This document shows, one piece after another, positions 39,403-48,321 of a DNA stretch of 64,000 nucleotides. How positions within the stretch are numbered: the stretch's first letter is position 1; the number at the start of each line of letters is the position of its first letter. Origin of the DNA: Piscirickettsiaceae bacterium. GTDB lineage: Bacteria > Pseudomonadota > Gammaproteobacteria > Nitrosococcales > Methylophagaceae. The notes below the pieces were generated by a model. That model was not told the DNA's origin, ran no database searches, and saw only the letters and a program-made list of their open reading frames with translations. A program made the translations under genes and the position numbers. Where the stretch lies: NCBI GenBank assembly GCA_013215775.1, contig JABSQO010000004.1, positions 1 through 64,000 of the forward strand, given 5' to 3'.

Positions 39403-39546
39403 TTAGTTTATAAATTCGGTTATTTTGTGGTTAAAAATCGAAACAGCAGGTTGGCTTTGATAGAGTAATTCAGCCGCACGGGTATAACTTAAATGTTGTG
39501 AAACAGCTTCAAATATTTGAAATTGGCATATGGTTATGTATAGCAT
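39403..39546 (-). pseudogene. Remnant of a CbbR-like LysR regulator (HTH only)
   Basis: A 47-codon frame translates to a LysR helix-turn-helix: QFQIFEAVSQHLSYTRAAEL followed by LYQSQPAVSI, then drifts off family and stops. Full LysR regulators have about 300 residues; the next 200 bases downstream on this strand contain no ligand-binding domain. It is divergent to the formate dehydrogenase genes, the usual place for their regulator. So this is a truncated, decayed activator gene. A short HTH-only product is possible but has no dimer domain. Confidence 0.7.
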
Positions 39547-39585
39547 CATCATAAATATTTCTTACTGATAAAGTCAATATATTTG

Positions 39586-39600
39586 AGTATTATTTATACT
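39586..39600. promoter_or_regulatory. Inverted repeat upstream of formate dehydrogenase, LysR-site-like
   Basis: AGTAT-TATTT-ATACT: perfect 5-base arms, 178 bases before the fdh start and 40 bases before the LysR remnant start. LysR boxes often have the form T-N11-A with such dyads. In an AT-rich region the dyad could be chance. Confidence 0.3.
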
Positions 39601-39777
39601 AAAAATACCCTACACTGCAACGACGTTATTAAACGTACGAACTGAGAACATATGGCATATTGATGCATTTTCTTTTGGTCTGTTTCAGCAGTGTCAGCTT
39701 CACAAGAATGCATTCTCATGGTAGTTTGATGAGTTGAATTAAAACTAAAATTGGCGAAATTGAGAGAGGCAGGTTTA

Positions 39778-41475
39778 ATGAGTGAGCAGGAAATTAGCGC
39801 TCGAAAAGAAGGTGGAAAACTAAAATTACCGAGAGCGGTTGGTAAAGGCAGACAAGTTGATCCTAAAGCATTAGCTGAAGTTCAAGCTTTGTTAGGAGAT
39901 GAATCTAGACAGAAAGATCTGCTTATCGAGCATTTGCACAAAATTCAAGATACATATCATCATATCTCAGCTGCTCATTTAGTGGCATTAGCACGTGAAA
40001 TGAAGCTGTCGAAAGCGGAAGTATATGAAGTCGCCACGTTCTATCATCATTTTGATGTCATTAAAGAAGGCGATACCGTACCACCGGAATTGACAGTTCG
40101 TGTCTGTGAATCGTTGACCTGTGAAATGATGGGTGCCCACGATTTAATCAATTCATTAGAAAAAGGCTTGGGCGATGGTGTTCGTGTACAACGAGTCCCT
40201 TGTGTTGGACGTTGTGATAAAGCGCCTGTAGCGGTAGTAGGGATGAATCCCATTGAACATGCAGATACTGAAAAAGTGGTACAAGCAGTAGATGCGAAAG
40301 AGATTGAACCGGAAACATTACAGCCGATCGATTACGAAACCTATCTTGAGCAAAGTGGCTATAAGACATACCAATCATGCATGAATGGTAGTTATAAGGT
40401 TGAAAAAGTACTAGATGCAATGGATGATTCTGGCTTACGTGGCTTGGGTGGCGCCGGTTTCCCTGCAGGACGTAAATGGCGAATTGTACGCGATATGCCA
40501 GAACCTAAATTAATGGCTGTTAATATTGATGAAGGTGAGCCAGGTACATTAAAAGATAAGTATTATTTAGATCGTGATCCTCATTGCTTCCTAGAAGGTA
40601 TGTTAATTGCCGCATGGGCAACAGGAATTAATGAAATTTATATTTATCTACGTGATGAATATGCAGCAATAAGAAACGTTTTAGAACGTGAAGTGTCTAA
40701 ATTAGTTGCCAATCCTCCTGTGGAGCATATGCCAACAATTTATCTCCGCCGAGGTGCGGGTGCTTATATTTGTGGTGAAGAATCAGCGATGATTGAGTCG
40801 ATTGAAGGTAAACGCGGTATGCCGCGTCTTCGCCCACCATTTGTTGCTGAGGTGGGATTATTTGGTCGCCCCACGCTTGAGCACAATATGGAATCCTTAT
40901 ATTGGGTTCGTGATATTTTGGAGAAAGGGCCGAGTTGTTTGACTGACCATGGTCGTAATGGTCGTGTTGGTTTGCGTTCATTCTCTGTTAGTGGCCGTGT
41001 TAACAAGCCCGGTGTGCATCTAGCTGATGCGGGTATTACTATGCAAGAATTGATTGATGAATATTGTGGTGGCATGCAGGATGGACACGAATTCTATGGT
41101 TACTTCCCTGGTGGCGCATCAGGTGGGATTTTACCGGCTTCATTAGGCAATGTACCGCTAGATTTTGATACCTTACAAGAATATGATTGTTTTATCGGTA
41201 GTGCAGCTATTGTGGTGTTCTCTGATCAAGATAAAGCACGTGATTTAGCCGTGAATGCAATGAAGTTTTTCGAAGATGAATCCTGCGGTCAGTGTACGCC
41301 TTGCCGAGTGGGTACCGCTAAAGCGGTTACCTTGATGAAAGAGCCAACATGGAATGAGGATTTACTGCAAGAGTTATCAGATGTGATGATTGATGCTTCT
41401 ATTTGTGGTCTAGGGCAAGCGGCACCAAACCCGATGCGTAGTGTCATAAAGTACTTCCCTGAGGAATTGAAATAA
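39778..41475 (+). CDS. NAD-dependent formate dehydrogenase beta subunit (NuoE-NuoF fusion)
   Basis: A 565-residue fusion. Residues about 30-170 are a NuoE-like [2Fe-2S] thioredoxin-fold domain with four cysteines (VCESLTCEMMG and VPCVGRCDKAP). The remainder is NuoF-like: NAD/FMN sites GLGGAGFPAGRKW and GAGAYICGEES, and an iron-sulfur motif SCGQCTPCRVG near the end. The subunit passes electrons from the alpha subunit to NAD. ATG 39778 with AGG seven bases upstream is preferred over an in-frame TTG at 39751. It ends one base before the alpha gene region (TAATG). Confidence 0.92.
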   Translation: MSEQEISARKEGGKLKLPRAVGKGRQVDPKALAEVQALLGDESRQKDLLIEHLHKIQDTYHHISAAHLVALAREMKLSKAEVYEVATFYHHFDVIKEGDTVPPELTVRVCESLTCEMMGAHDLINSLEKGLGDGVRVQRVPCVGRCDKAPVAVVGMNPIEHADTEKVVQAVDAKEIEPETLQPIDYETYLEQSGYKTYQSCMNGSYKVEKVLDAMDDSGLRGLGGAGFPAGRKWRIVRDMPEPKLMAVNIDEGEPGTLKDKYYLDRDPHCFLEGMLIAAWATGINEIYIYLRDEYAAIRNVLEREVSKLVANPPVEHMPTIYLRRGAGAYICGEESAMIESIEGKRGMPRLRPPFVAEVGLFGRPTLEHNMESLYWVRDILEKGPSCLTDHGRNGRVGLRSFSVSGRVNKPGVHLADAGITMQELIDEYCGGMQDGHEFYGYFPGGASGGILPASLGNVPLDFDTLQEYDCFIGSAAIVVFSDQDKARDLAVNAMKFFEDESCGQCTPCRVGTAKAVTLMKEPTWNEDLLQELSDVMIDASICGLGQAAPNPMRSVIKYFPEELK

Positions 41476-44273
41476 TGGCTATTAATCCTGAAGAACTAGT
41501 GCAAACCATTAATTTCACATTAAATGGTCAAGCAGTTGTGGCTGAAGAGGGTGAAACATTACTTGATGTTGCCAAACAACACGATATTGATATTCCTAAT
41601 CTGTGTTATTCAGACCGACAAGGTTCCGACGGTAATTGCCGTGCATGTATGGTCGAAATTGATGGTGAACGAGTCTTAGCCCCATCATGTTGTCGCCAAC
41701 CGACAGAAGGCATGAATGTTCAATCTAATAGCGAACGTGCGGTTAAATCTCAGAAAATGGTACTGGAATTGCTGAAATCAGACGTATCTGAGCAGCCACA
41801 CACCTTAAATTCAGAGTTAGATTATTGGGCAGGTAAACTGGATTTAGGTTTGCCGCGCTTTGAAGCAAGAAAGCAGCCTAAAGCTGATCTTTCTCATCCC
41901 GGTATTGCGGTTAACTTAGATGCGTGTATTCAATGTACACGTTGTGTTCGCGCGTGTCGTGACGAACAAAATAACGATGTAATTGGCCTTGCTTTCCGTG
42001 GTGGCCAGACCAATATTGTGTTTGATTTAGATGACCCGATGGCGGAAAGTACCTGCGTCGCGTGTGGTGAATGTGTCGAAGCATGTCCAACCGGTGCATT
42101 AATGCCTGCCAATGATGTGGGTATGGTGGTTCCTGATCGCAAGGTTGATTCAACCTGTCCGTATTGTGGTGTTGGCTGTCAGATGACATACAACATTAAG
42201 GACGACAAAATTATTTATGTAGAAGGACGTGATGGTCCTGCTAATAAAGGGCGCTTATGTGTGAAAGGGCGTTATGGTTTCGACTATGTACATCATGAAC
42301 ATCGTCTGACAAAACCATTAATTCGACGAGAAGGTGCACCTAAATCGGCTGATTTTTCAATGGATCCAAATGATGTCGATAAAATATTCCGTGAAGCTAC
42401 ATGGGAGGAAGCGCTTGATGTGGCGGCGAATGGCTTTAACAAAATCCGTGATGAGCAAGGGCCAAATGCCTTAGCTGGATTTGGTAGTGCTAAAGGCAGT
42501 AATGAAGAGGCTTATTTGTTCCAGAAATTGATTAGGACAGGTTTTAAAACCAATAATGTGGATCACTGTACACGGCTTTGTCATGCGTCTTCAGTCGTCG
42601 CATTATTAGAGTGCCTTGGTTCTGGCGCGGTATCCAACCCTGTTTCTGATGTTAATAAAGCTGAAGTTGTTCTTATTATTGGCGCTAACCCTACGGTGAA
42701 TCATCCAGTGGGTGCAACATGGATGAAAAATGCCATGCGACGTGGTACCAAGTTAATTTTAATGGACCCTCGGGCAACCGATTTATCACGGCAAGCAACA
42801 CATCACGTGGCAAATAAGCCCGGTACTGATGTGCCGATGCTTAATGCCATTATGCATACGATTATTGAAGAAGAACTGACAGCGCCAGAATTTATTGCTG
42901 AGCGTACAGAAGGTTTTGAAGCAATGAAAGCACATTTGAAGTCCTATTCGCCTGAACTAATGGAACCTATATGTGGGATTCCAGCAGACACATTGCGACA
43001 AGTGGCGCGACTGTATGCGACGTCTTCTGCGTCTATAATTTTCTGGGGCATGGGTATTTCCCAGCATGTCCATGGTACCGATAACGCAAGATGCCTGATT
43101 TCACTCGCATTGATGACGGGACAAATTGGTCGTCCAGGTACAGGTTTGCATCCATTACGTGGTCAGAATAATGTACAAGGTGCATCAGATATGGGATTGA
43201 TACCAATGGTATTCCCAGATTATCAACCAGTTAACGACGAAAAAGCACATGCGTATTTTGAACAATTATGGGGCTGTGAATTAGACAGTAATCCCGGTTT
43301 GACAGTTGTTGAGATTATGAATGCTATTCATGCAGGTGATTTAACGGGGCTGTATGTACAAGGCGAAAACCCTGCTATGTCAGATCCAGATGCTAATCAT
43401 GCTCGTCAGTCTATGGCAGAACTTGAACATATGGTTGTACAAGATATTTTCTTAACAGAAACTGCTTATTTGGCTGATGTTGTGTTACCGGCTTCAGCCT
43501 TCTCTGAGAAGACCGCTACATTTACTAATACTGATAGATTGGTGCAAATAGGCCGTAAAGCTGTGCCAATGCCGGGTGATGCACGACAAGATCTCTGGAT
43601 TATCCAGGAAATGGCTCGCCGAATGGGATTGGATTGGAATTACAAAGATTCAGCTGATGTATTTGAAGAAATACGTAAAGCGGTTCCAACTATGGCGGGA
43701 ATGACATGGGAACGTTTAGAACGTGAAGGTTCCATTGTCTACCCATGTTTGAATGAAGGTGACCCTGGTGAGGATGTTATCTTCACTGAGACGTTTGAAA
43801 GTGAAAATGGTCTGGGTAAATTTGTTCCAGCGGATATTGTTCCACCAGCAGAACGCCCTGATGATGAGTATCCATTTGTGTTGATAACTGGGCGGATGTT
43901 AGAGCATTGGCACACCGGTTCAATGACTCGAAGATCTAATGTGTTGGATGCATTGGAACCTGAAGCAGTAGCGACCATTAACCCGATTAGTTTAGATGAA
44001 ATGGGTGTTAGTCCAGGTGAACTTATTACTTTAGCCACACGACGTGGGCAGATTTCAATGATTGCTCGCGCCGATGAAACCGTACCGACGGGTGCGGTAT
44101 TTATGGCCTTCTGTTATTACGAGGCGGCGGTTAATAAACTGTCTAATGCGGCCTTAGATCCCGATGCTAAGATACCGGAATTCAAATACTGTGCTGTTAA
44201 AGTGACACCGGGTGGTGAACCAATGCAGTTCCATAGTTATGGTGGTGGACAGTCTGATAATACGTTGATATAA
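41475..44273 (+). CDS. NAD-dependent formate dehydrogenase alpha subunit (Mo/W-bisPGD)
   Basis: A 932-residue catalytic subunit. The N-terminus is a [2Fe-2S] ferredoxin domain (about 12-90), then a NuoG-like Cys-rich stretch, two [4Fe-4S] clusters in CIQCTRCVRAC and CVACGECVEACP, the proximal cluster CPYCGVGC, and the molybdopterin domain. The active-site residue is Cys369 in DHCTRLCHASS, where E. coli FdhF has selenocysteine. The C-terminal cofactor domain has RMLEHWHTGSMTRRS. It oxidises formate to CO2 with NAD, the end of C1 dissimilation. No fdhD or delta subunit gene follows here; a terminator does. Confidence 0.94.
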   Translation: MAINPEELVQTINFTLNGQAVVAEEGETLLDVAKQHDIDIPNLCYSDRQGSDGNCRACMVEIDGERVLAPSCCRQPTEGMNVQSNSERAVKSQKMVLELLKSDVSEQPHTLNSELDYWAGKLDLGLPRFEARKQPKADLSHPGIAVNLDACIQCTRCVRACRDEQNNDVIGLAFRGGQTNIVFDLDDPMAESTCVACGECVEACPTGALMPANDVGMVVPDRKVDSTCPYCGVGCQMTYNIKDDKIIYVEGRDGPANKGRLCVKGRYGFDYVHHEHRLTKPLIRREGAPKSADFSMDPNDVDKIFREATWEEALDVAANGFNKIRDEQGPNALAGFGSAKGSNEEAYLFQKLIRTGFKTNNVDHCTRLCHASSVVALLECLGSGAVSNPVSDVNKAEVVLIIGANPTVNHPVGATWMKNAMRRGTKLILMDPRATDLSRQATHHVANKPGTDVPMLNAIMHTIIEEELTAPEFIAERTEGFEAMKAHLKSYSPELMEPICGIPADTLRQVARLYATSSASIIFWGMGISQHVHGTDNARCLISLALMTGQIGRPGTGLHPLRGQNNVQGASDMGLIPMVFPDYQPVNDEKAHAYFEQLWGCELDSNPGLTVVEIMNAIHAGDLTGLYVQGENPAMSDPDANHARQSMAELEHMVVQDIFLTETAYLADVVLPASAFSEKTATFTNTDRLVQIGRKAVPMPGDARQDLWIIQEMARRMGLDWNYKDSADVFEEIRKAVPTMAGMTWERLEREGSIVYPCLNEGDPGEDVIFTETFESENGLGKFVPADIVPPAERPDDEYPFVLITGRMLEHWHTGSMTRRSNVLDALEPEAVATINPISLDEMGVSPGELITLATRRGQISMIARADETVPTGAVFMAFCYYEAAVNKLSNAALDPDAKIPEFKYCAVKVTPGGEPMQFHSYGGGQSDNTLI

Positions 44274-44295
44274 GTCATCGACGAAAGAGTAGATT

Positions 44296-44323
44296 AAGGG
44301 CATCATTTATGATGCCCTTTTTT
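44296..44323 (+). terminator. Rho-independent terminator after formate dehydrogenase
   Basis: Perfect 11-base arms AAGGGCATCAT and ATGATGCCCTT, two-base loop TT, then T-run (44318-44323). Confidence 0.92.
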
Positions 44324-44395
44324 ATAATGCTTAACAGTTTATCTTGATAAGATATGACACCATGAAAGACATGTGTAAGGACAAACTATAAATTT

Positions 44396-45148
44396 ATGAA
44401 AATCCTGATCAGTAATGATGATGGTTATATGGCTGAAGGTATCAAAGCTTTAGCGGATGCGCTATCAACTATTGGGGACATTACAGTAGTAGCTCCAGAC
44501 CGTAATCGTAGTGGCGCGAGTAACTCATTGACGCTAGAAAATCCTTTGCGGCTGAATAAATTGGATAACGGGGTTTATCGTGTAGAAGGAACGCCAACAG
44601 ACTGCGTGCATTTAGCAATTACTGGTTTATTAGAAGAGGAACCCGATATGGTGGTGTCTGGTATAAATTCAGGCGCTAATTTGGGAGATGATGTGTTGTA
44701 TTCTGGCACCGTAGCCGCTGCTATGGAAGGACGTTTTTTAGGGTTGCCCGCGATTGCAATTTCATTAGCCAGTCATACTGGTGTTCATTATGAAACGGCA
44801 GCATGGGTGGCTCAAAAACTAGTTAAACGACTACAACACACTGCGTTACCTGCAGATACTATTTTGAATGTTAACGTGCCCGATCTGCCGATTGATGAAA
44901 TTACTGGATTCGAAAGTACGCGTTTAGGACATCGACATAAAGCAGAGCCAGTGATTAAAGAATTTGATCCACGTGGTCGTGAGATGTATTGGGTCGGACC
45001 GGCTGGAGAAGAGCAAGATGCTGGGCCAGGAACAGACTTTGATGCCATCCGTCGCGGAGCAGTGTCAGTGACACCCTTACAAGTAGATTTAACACGTTAT
45101 GATGCGATCGATGGTGTGGCAACTTGGTTAAAAGGAGCATTTGAGTGA
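44396..45148 (+). CDS. surE: 5'/3'-nucleotidase SurE
   Basis: A 250-residue metal-dependent nucleotidase/exopolyphosphatase of stationary-phase survival. [18 protein letters not shown] at the start carries the metal-binding Asp pair (residues 8-9); [15 protein letters not shown] and [20 protein letters not shown] are family blocks. The stop overlaps the GTG start of pcm by two bases. Confidence 0.96.
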   Translation: MKILISNDDGYMAEGIKALADALSTIGDITVVAPDRNRSGASNSLTLENPLRLNKLDNGVYRVEGTPTDCVHLAITGLLEEEPDMVVSGINSGANLGDDVLYSGTVAAAMEGRFLGLPAIAISLASHTGVHYETAAWVAQKLVKRLQHTALPADTILNVNVPDLPIDEITGFESTRLGHRHKAEPVIKEFDPRGREMYWVGPAGEEQDAGPGTDFDAIRRGAVSVTPLQVDLTRYDAIDGVATWLKGAFE

Positions 45149-45804
45149 TCTCTGAACATCGCGGTATTGGAATGACATCGCAGCGAACGCGTGATCGGCT
45201 GATTACGCGGTTACAAGAGCAAGGCATTCAAAACGTAGCGGTATTAGCAGTAATGAGAGCGCTACCGCGACATTTGTTTGTTGATGAAGCTTTAGCGAGC
45301 CGAGCCTATGAAGATACCGCTTTACCAATAGGGCAAGGTCAAACTATTTCACAACCATTCATTGTCGCCAGAATGACTGAAATACTGTTACAAGGTTTAC
45401 CTAAAAAGAAAGTACTAGAAGTGGGTACAGGTTCTGGTTATCAGACCGCAGTATTATCGAAATTAGTTGATCGTGTCTTTAGCGTTGAACGCATTGCTCC
45501 ACTACAGAATCAGGCTCGTGAACGTTTTTATCAATTGAAGTTTAACAATATTCGCTTGAAGCACAGTGATGGCAGTTGGGGTTGGCAAGAAAATGCACCT
45601 TATGATGGCATTATTGTAACCTGTGCCCCTGAACAAATTCCTGAAGAATTACTAAAACAGTTAGCGCCAGGTGGACGATTAGTTATTCCTGTTGGTGGTA
45701 GTTCAGGTCAATCATTACGGGTAATCGATAGAAATGGCCACACCTTTGAAGAAACGGAGTTAGATGCAGTGAGTTTTGTACCGCTATTAACCGGGCAAAT
45801 CTAA
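45145..45804 (+). CDS. pcm: Protein-L-isoaspartate O-methyltransferase
   Basis: A 219-residue repair methyltransferase converting isoaspartyl residues. [20 protein letters not shown] is the substrate site and [18 protein letters not shown] the SAM motif. GTG 45145 keeps the [12 protein letters not shown] lead seen in related proteins; ATG 45172 is a possible shorter start. The surE-pcm order is classic. A divergent homologue is at 10420. Confidence 0.95.
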   Translation: MISEHRGIGMTSQRTRDRLITRLQEQGIQNVAVLAVMRALPRHLFVDEALASRAYEDTALPIGQGQTISQPFIVARMTEILLQGLPKKKVLEVGTGSGYQTAVLSKLVDRVFSVERIAPLQNQARERFYQLKFNNIRLKHSDGSWGWQENAPYDGIIVTCAPEQIPEELLKQLAPGGRLVIPVGGSSGQSLRVIDRNGHTFEETELDAVSFVPLLTGQI

Positions 45805-46379
45805 TGAAACTGTTTTCAGGGATGTATACCCGTGTCATGCAATGGGTTCGACATCGCTATGCAACATATTGGCTGGTATTAGTTAGTTTCACCGAATCTT
45901 CCTTTTTTTTAATTCCGCCAGATGTAATGTTGGCCCCTATGTCATTAGCTAAGCCAGAGAAAGCTTGGTTTTATGCAAGTTTAACGACAGTAGCCTCTGT
46001 ACTAGGTGGTTTATTAGGGTATCTTATTGGTAGTTTTTCCTTTCAGATAATAGAGCCTTGGCTGCAACCATTGGGTTATATGGATGCTTATCAGTTAGCT
46101 GAAATATGGTTTGAACAATGGGGTTTTTGGGCAATATTGCTAGCAGGCTTTACGCCAATACCTTATAAAATATTCACCATTGCATCAGGTGTAGCAGGAA
46201 TGGCATTACTTCCTTTTGTTGTCGGTTCGACCATTGGTAGAGGAATGCGTTTTTTCTTGGTTGCAGGGTTGATGAGATGGGGCGGTGAACCACTAGAAGA
46301 AAAATTACATGGGTGGATTGATCGCATTGGTTGGGCAACGGTTGCCTTGATTGTTTTAGGGTATTTGATTTTTAGATAA
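45804..46379 (+). CDS. YqaA/DedA-family inner membrane protein
   Basis: A 191-residue membrane protein of the VTT/DedA fold, YqaA branch. FTESSFFLIPPDVMLAPMSL and GFTPIPYKIFTIASGVAGM are the diagnostic blocks. DedA proteins include flippases for polyprenyl or phospholipid carriers; the substrate of this branch is unknown. It overlaps both pcm and nlpD by one base, so it belongs to the operon. Confidence 0.88.
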   Translation: MKLFSGMYTRVMQWVRHRYATYWLVLVSFTESSFFLIPPDVMLAPMSLAKPEKAWFYASLTTVASVLGGLLGYLIGSFSFQIIEPWLQPLGYMDAYQLAEIWFEQWGFWAILLAGFTPIPYKIFTIASGVAGMALLPFVVGSTIGRGMRFFLVAGLMRWGGEPLEEKLHGWIDRIGWATVALIVLGYLIFR

Positions 46380-47128
46380 TGATACGACTTATACTGATAC
46401 CACTTGTTTTGGCTCTCACTGCTTGTGGTGGTGGTCAGGCGGTTGCACCTGTTGGTACTTATAATAGTAAAGCGAAAACAGTACAAACTAAGCAGATTCA
46501 ATCAAAAGCCCCGATAAGCTATAAAGTTAAAAAAGGCGATACGTTGTATTCCATTAGTTGGCGATATGGCATGGACTATAAGTCACTCGCTAAGATAAAT
46601 AATATCCGTTCGCCATACAAAATATTTGTTGGGCAAACATTACGATTTAAAACCGCGAGTACAACAGTTAAAGCGCAAACCAAAACTCAAGTCAGCAGTA
46701 AAAAATCAATTACAACAAAAACAGTCAAGAAACCCATATCTTCAGTCAGTTCAAATAAGAAGTTAACGTGGCGTTGGCCAACAAAAGGCAAAATAATTTC
46801 GACGTATTCTAAAAGTGCTGCAGGTCGTAAAGGTATTGATATCGCTGGTACGTCAGGGCAAAGTGTTATTGCTGCGGCATCGGGCAAGGTTGTTTATAGT
46901 GGTAGTGGCTTACCGAGATATGGAAATTTATTAATTATTAAACATAACGATGTTTACTTGAGTGCTTATGCACATAATAAAACCCTACTAGTGAAGGATG
47001 GTCAGCAAGTAAAATCAGGCCAAAAAATAGCCTTACTAGGAAGAACTGGAACACAACGAAATCAGTTACATTTCGAAATAAGACGTAATGGTAAGCCAGT
47101 TGATCCATTGCGTTTTTTACCAAAATAA
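46379..47128 (+). CDS. nlpD: NlpD-type lipoprotein, LysM and LytM domains
   Basis: A 249-residue lipoprotein: lipobox LALTAC with Cys16, LysM domain (about 46-90, YKVKKGDTLYSISWRYGMD), a Lys/Thr-rich linker, and a C-terminal M23/LytM domain (about 130-248). The first zinc ligand His is replaced (RKGIDIAG), as in E. coli NlpD, so it is likely an activator of an N-acetylmuramoyl amidase rather than an enzyme. rpoS, normally next, is absent; prfB follows. Confidence 0.92.
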   Translation: MIRLILIPLVLALTACGGGQAVAPVGTYNSKAKTVQTKQIQSKAPISYKVKKGDTLYSISWRYGMDYKSLAKINNIRSPYKIFVGQTLRFKTASTTVKAQTKTQVSSKKSITTKTVKKPISSVSSNKKLTWRWPTKGKIISTYSKSAAGRKGIDIAGTSGQSVIAAASGKVVYSGSGLPRYGNLLIIKHNDVYLSAYAHNKTLLVKDGQQVKSGQKIALLGRTGTQRNQLHFEIRRNGKPVDPLRFLPK

Positions 47129-47207
47129 TAATCATCTGTTCTAATGCGCTACAATACATCGCTTTGCCTATTAAAATAATGGGTTTTGAATTGTAAAACG
47201 AGAGGAT

Positions 47208-48309
47208 ATGGCCTTGGAATTAGGTGCAACAATGCAGCGTATCAAAGACCTTAGAGGTCGTAGTGACGATCTTAGGGGGTATCTTTGACTATGATATTAA
47301 GGCTGAACAATTAGTCGAAGTCACGCGAGAGTTAGAATCCTCAACAGTATGGGATGATCCTGATCGGGCACAAAAATTAGGCCAACAACGTGCTAGCTTA
47401 GAGCGAATAGTCACCACATTATCAAATCAACGCGAAACATTGGCAGATGCTAAAGAGCTATTAGAAATGGCTGTGGAAGAGCAAGATCAAGAAACCTTTG
47501 ATGCGGTAACTACAGATTTAGATGAGCTTGAAAAAGCATTAGCAAAACTTGAATTCCAGCGAATGTTTTCTGGCAAGATGGATGAAAATAATGCCTATCT
47601 TGATATTCAATCAGGCTCAGGTGGAACAGAAGCCCAAGATTGGGCTAATATGGTGCTGCGTATGTATTTACGCTGGGGTGATGCACAAGGTTTTAAGGTT
47701 GAGTTAGTTGAGACTTCCTCAGGTGAGGTGGCAGGAATTAAAAGTGCCACTATTCATTTTGAAGGAGACTATGCCTTTGGTTTATTGCGAACTGAAACAG
47801 GTGTTCATCGTTTAGTACGGAAGTCTCCATTTGACTCTAGCGCGAAACGCCACACTTCTTTTTGTAGCGTATTTGTCTATCCCGAGGTAGATGATAATAT
47901 TGATATTGAGATTAATAAGGCAGATTTGAGGGTAGATACCTATCGCGCTAGTGGTGCTGGAGGTCAGCATATTAATAAAACGGATTCTGCAGTACGTATT
48001 ACTCATCTCCCCACGAATACAGTTGTACAGTGCCAATCACAACGATCTCAGCATAAGAATAGAGATACCGCGATGAGTTTGTTGAAGGCAAAATTATATG
48101 AACTTGAATTGCTCAAACAAAATGAGGAAAAACAAGTGGCTGAAGATGGCAAAGCGGATATTGGCTGGGGGAGTCAAATTCGTTCCTATGTACTCGATCA
48201 ATCACGGATAAAAGATTTACGAACCAATGTTGAAACTGGCAATACCCAAGCTGTTTTAGATGGTGGTTTAGACCTATTTATTGAAGCTTCCTTGAAATCA
48301 GGACTTTAA
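47208..48309 (+). CDS. prfB: Peptide chain release factor 2 (programmed +1 frameshift)
   Basis: The first 26 codons run from ATG 47208 to CTT 47283-47285 and meet a TGA at 47286-47288; translation resumes one base on, at GAC 47287, and continues to 48309, giving 366 residues. The tripeptide SPF (RKSPFDSS) recognises UGA/UAA and GGQ ([10 protein letters not shown]) drives hydrolysis. Length matches RF2. This is regulated frameshifting, not a mutation. lysS follows 12 bases later, as in E. coli. Confidence 0.95.
47271..47289 (+). promoter_or_regulatory. prfB autoregulatory frameshift site
   Basis: CTTAGGGGGTATCTTTGAC: an internal Shine-Dalgarno (AGGGGG, 47274-47279), three bases, then CTT slippery codon and in-frame TGA followed by C. 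The stretch is the same as the known E. coli site. Low RF2 leads to pausing at UGA, +1 slippage and more RF2. Confidence 0.96.
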
Positions 48310-48321
48310 TCGGACATTAAT

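Larger units (their letters stand above)
39195..39777. other. Long intergenic region upstream of formate dehydrogenase
   Basis: No intact gene is seen in this stretch. It contains the LysR-type remnant (39403-39546, minus) and a short inverted repeat (39586-39600). The part between 39195 and 39400 looks like decayed sequence with stops in all frames; no recognisable protein motif was found there. Confidence 0.6.

Noticed and set aside
47224-47286. Alternative start for prfB in the shifted frame
   Set aside because: The reading frame upstream of the slippery site in this frame is not the RF2 leader; the canonical leader begins at 47208 in the zero frame.
47283-47289. Possible frameshift mutation in prfB
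   Set aside because: The TGA and flanking bases match the programmed site, so it is regulation and not damage.
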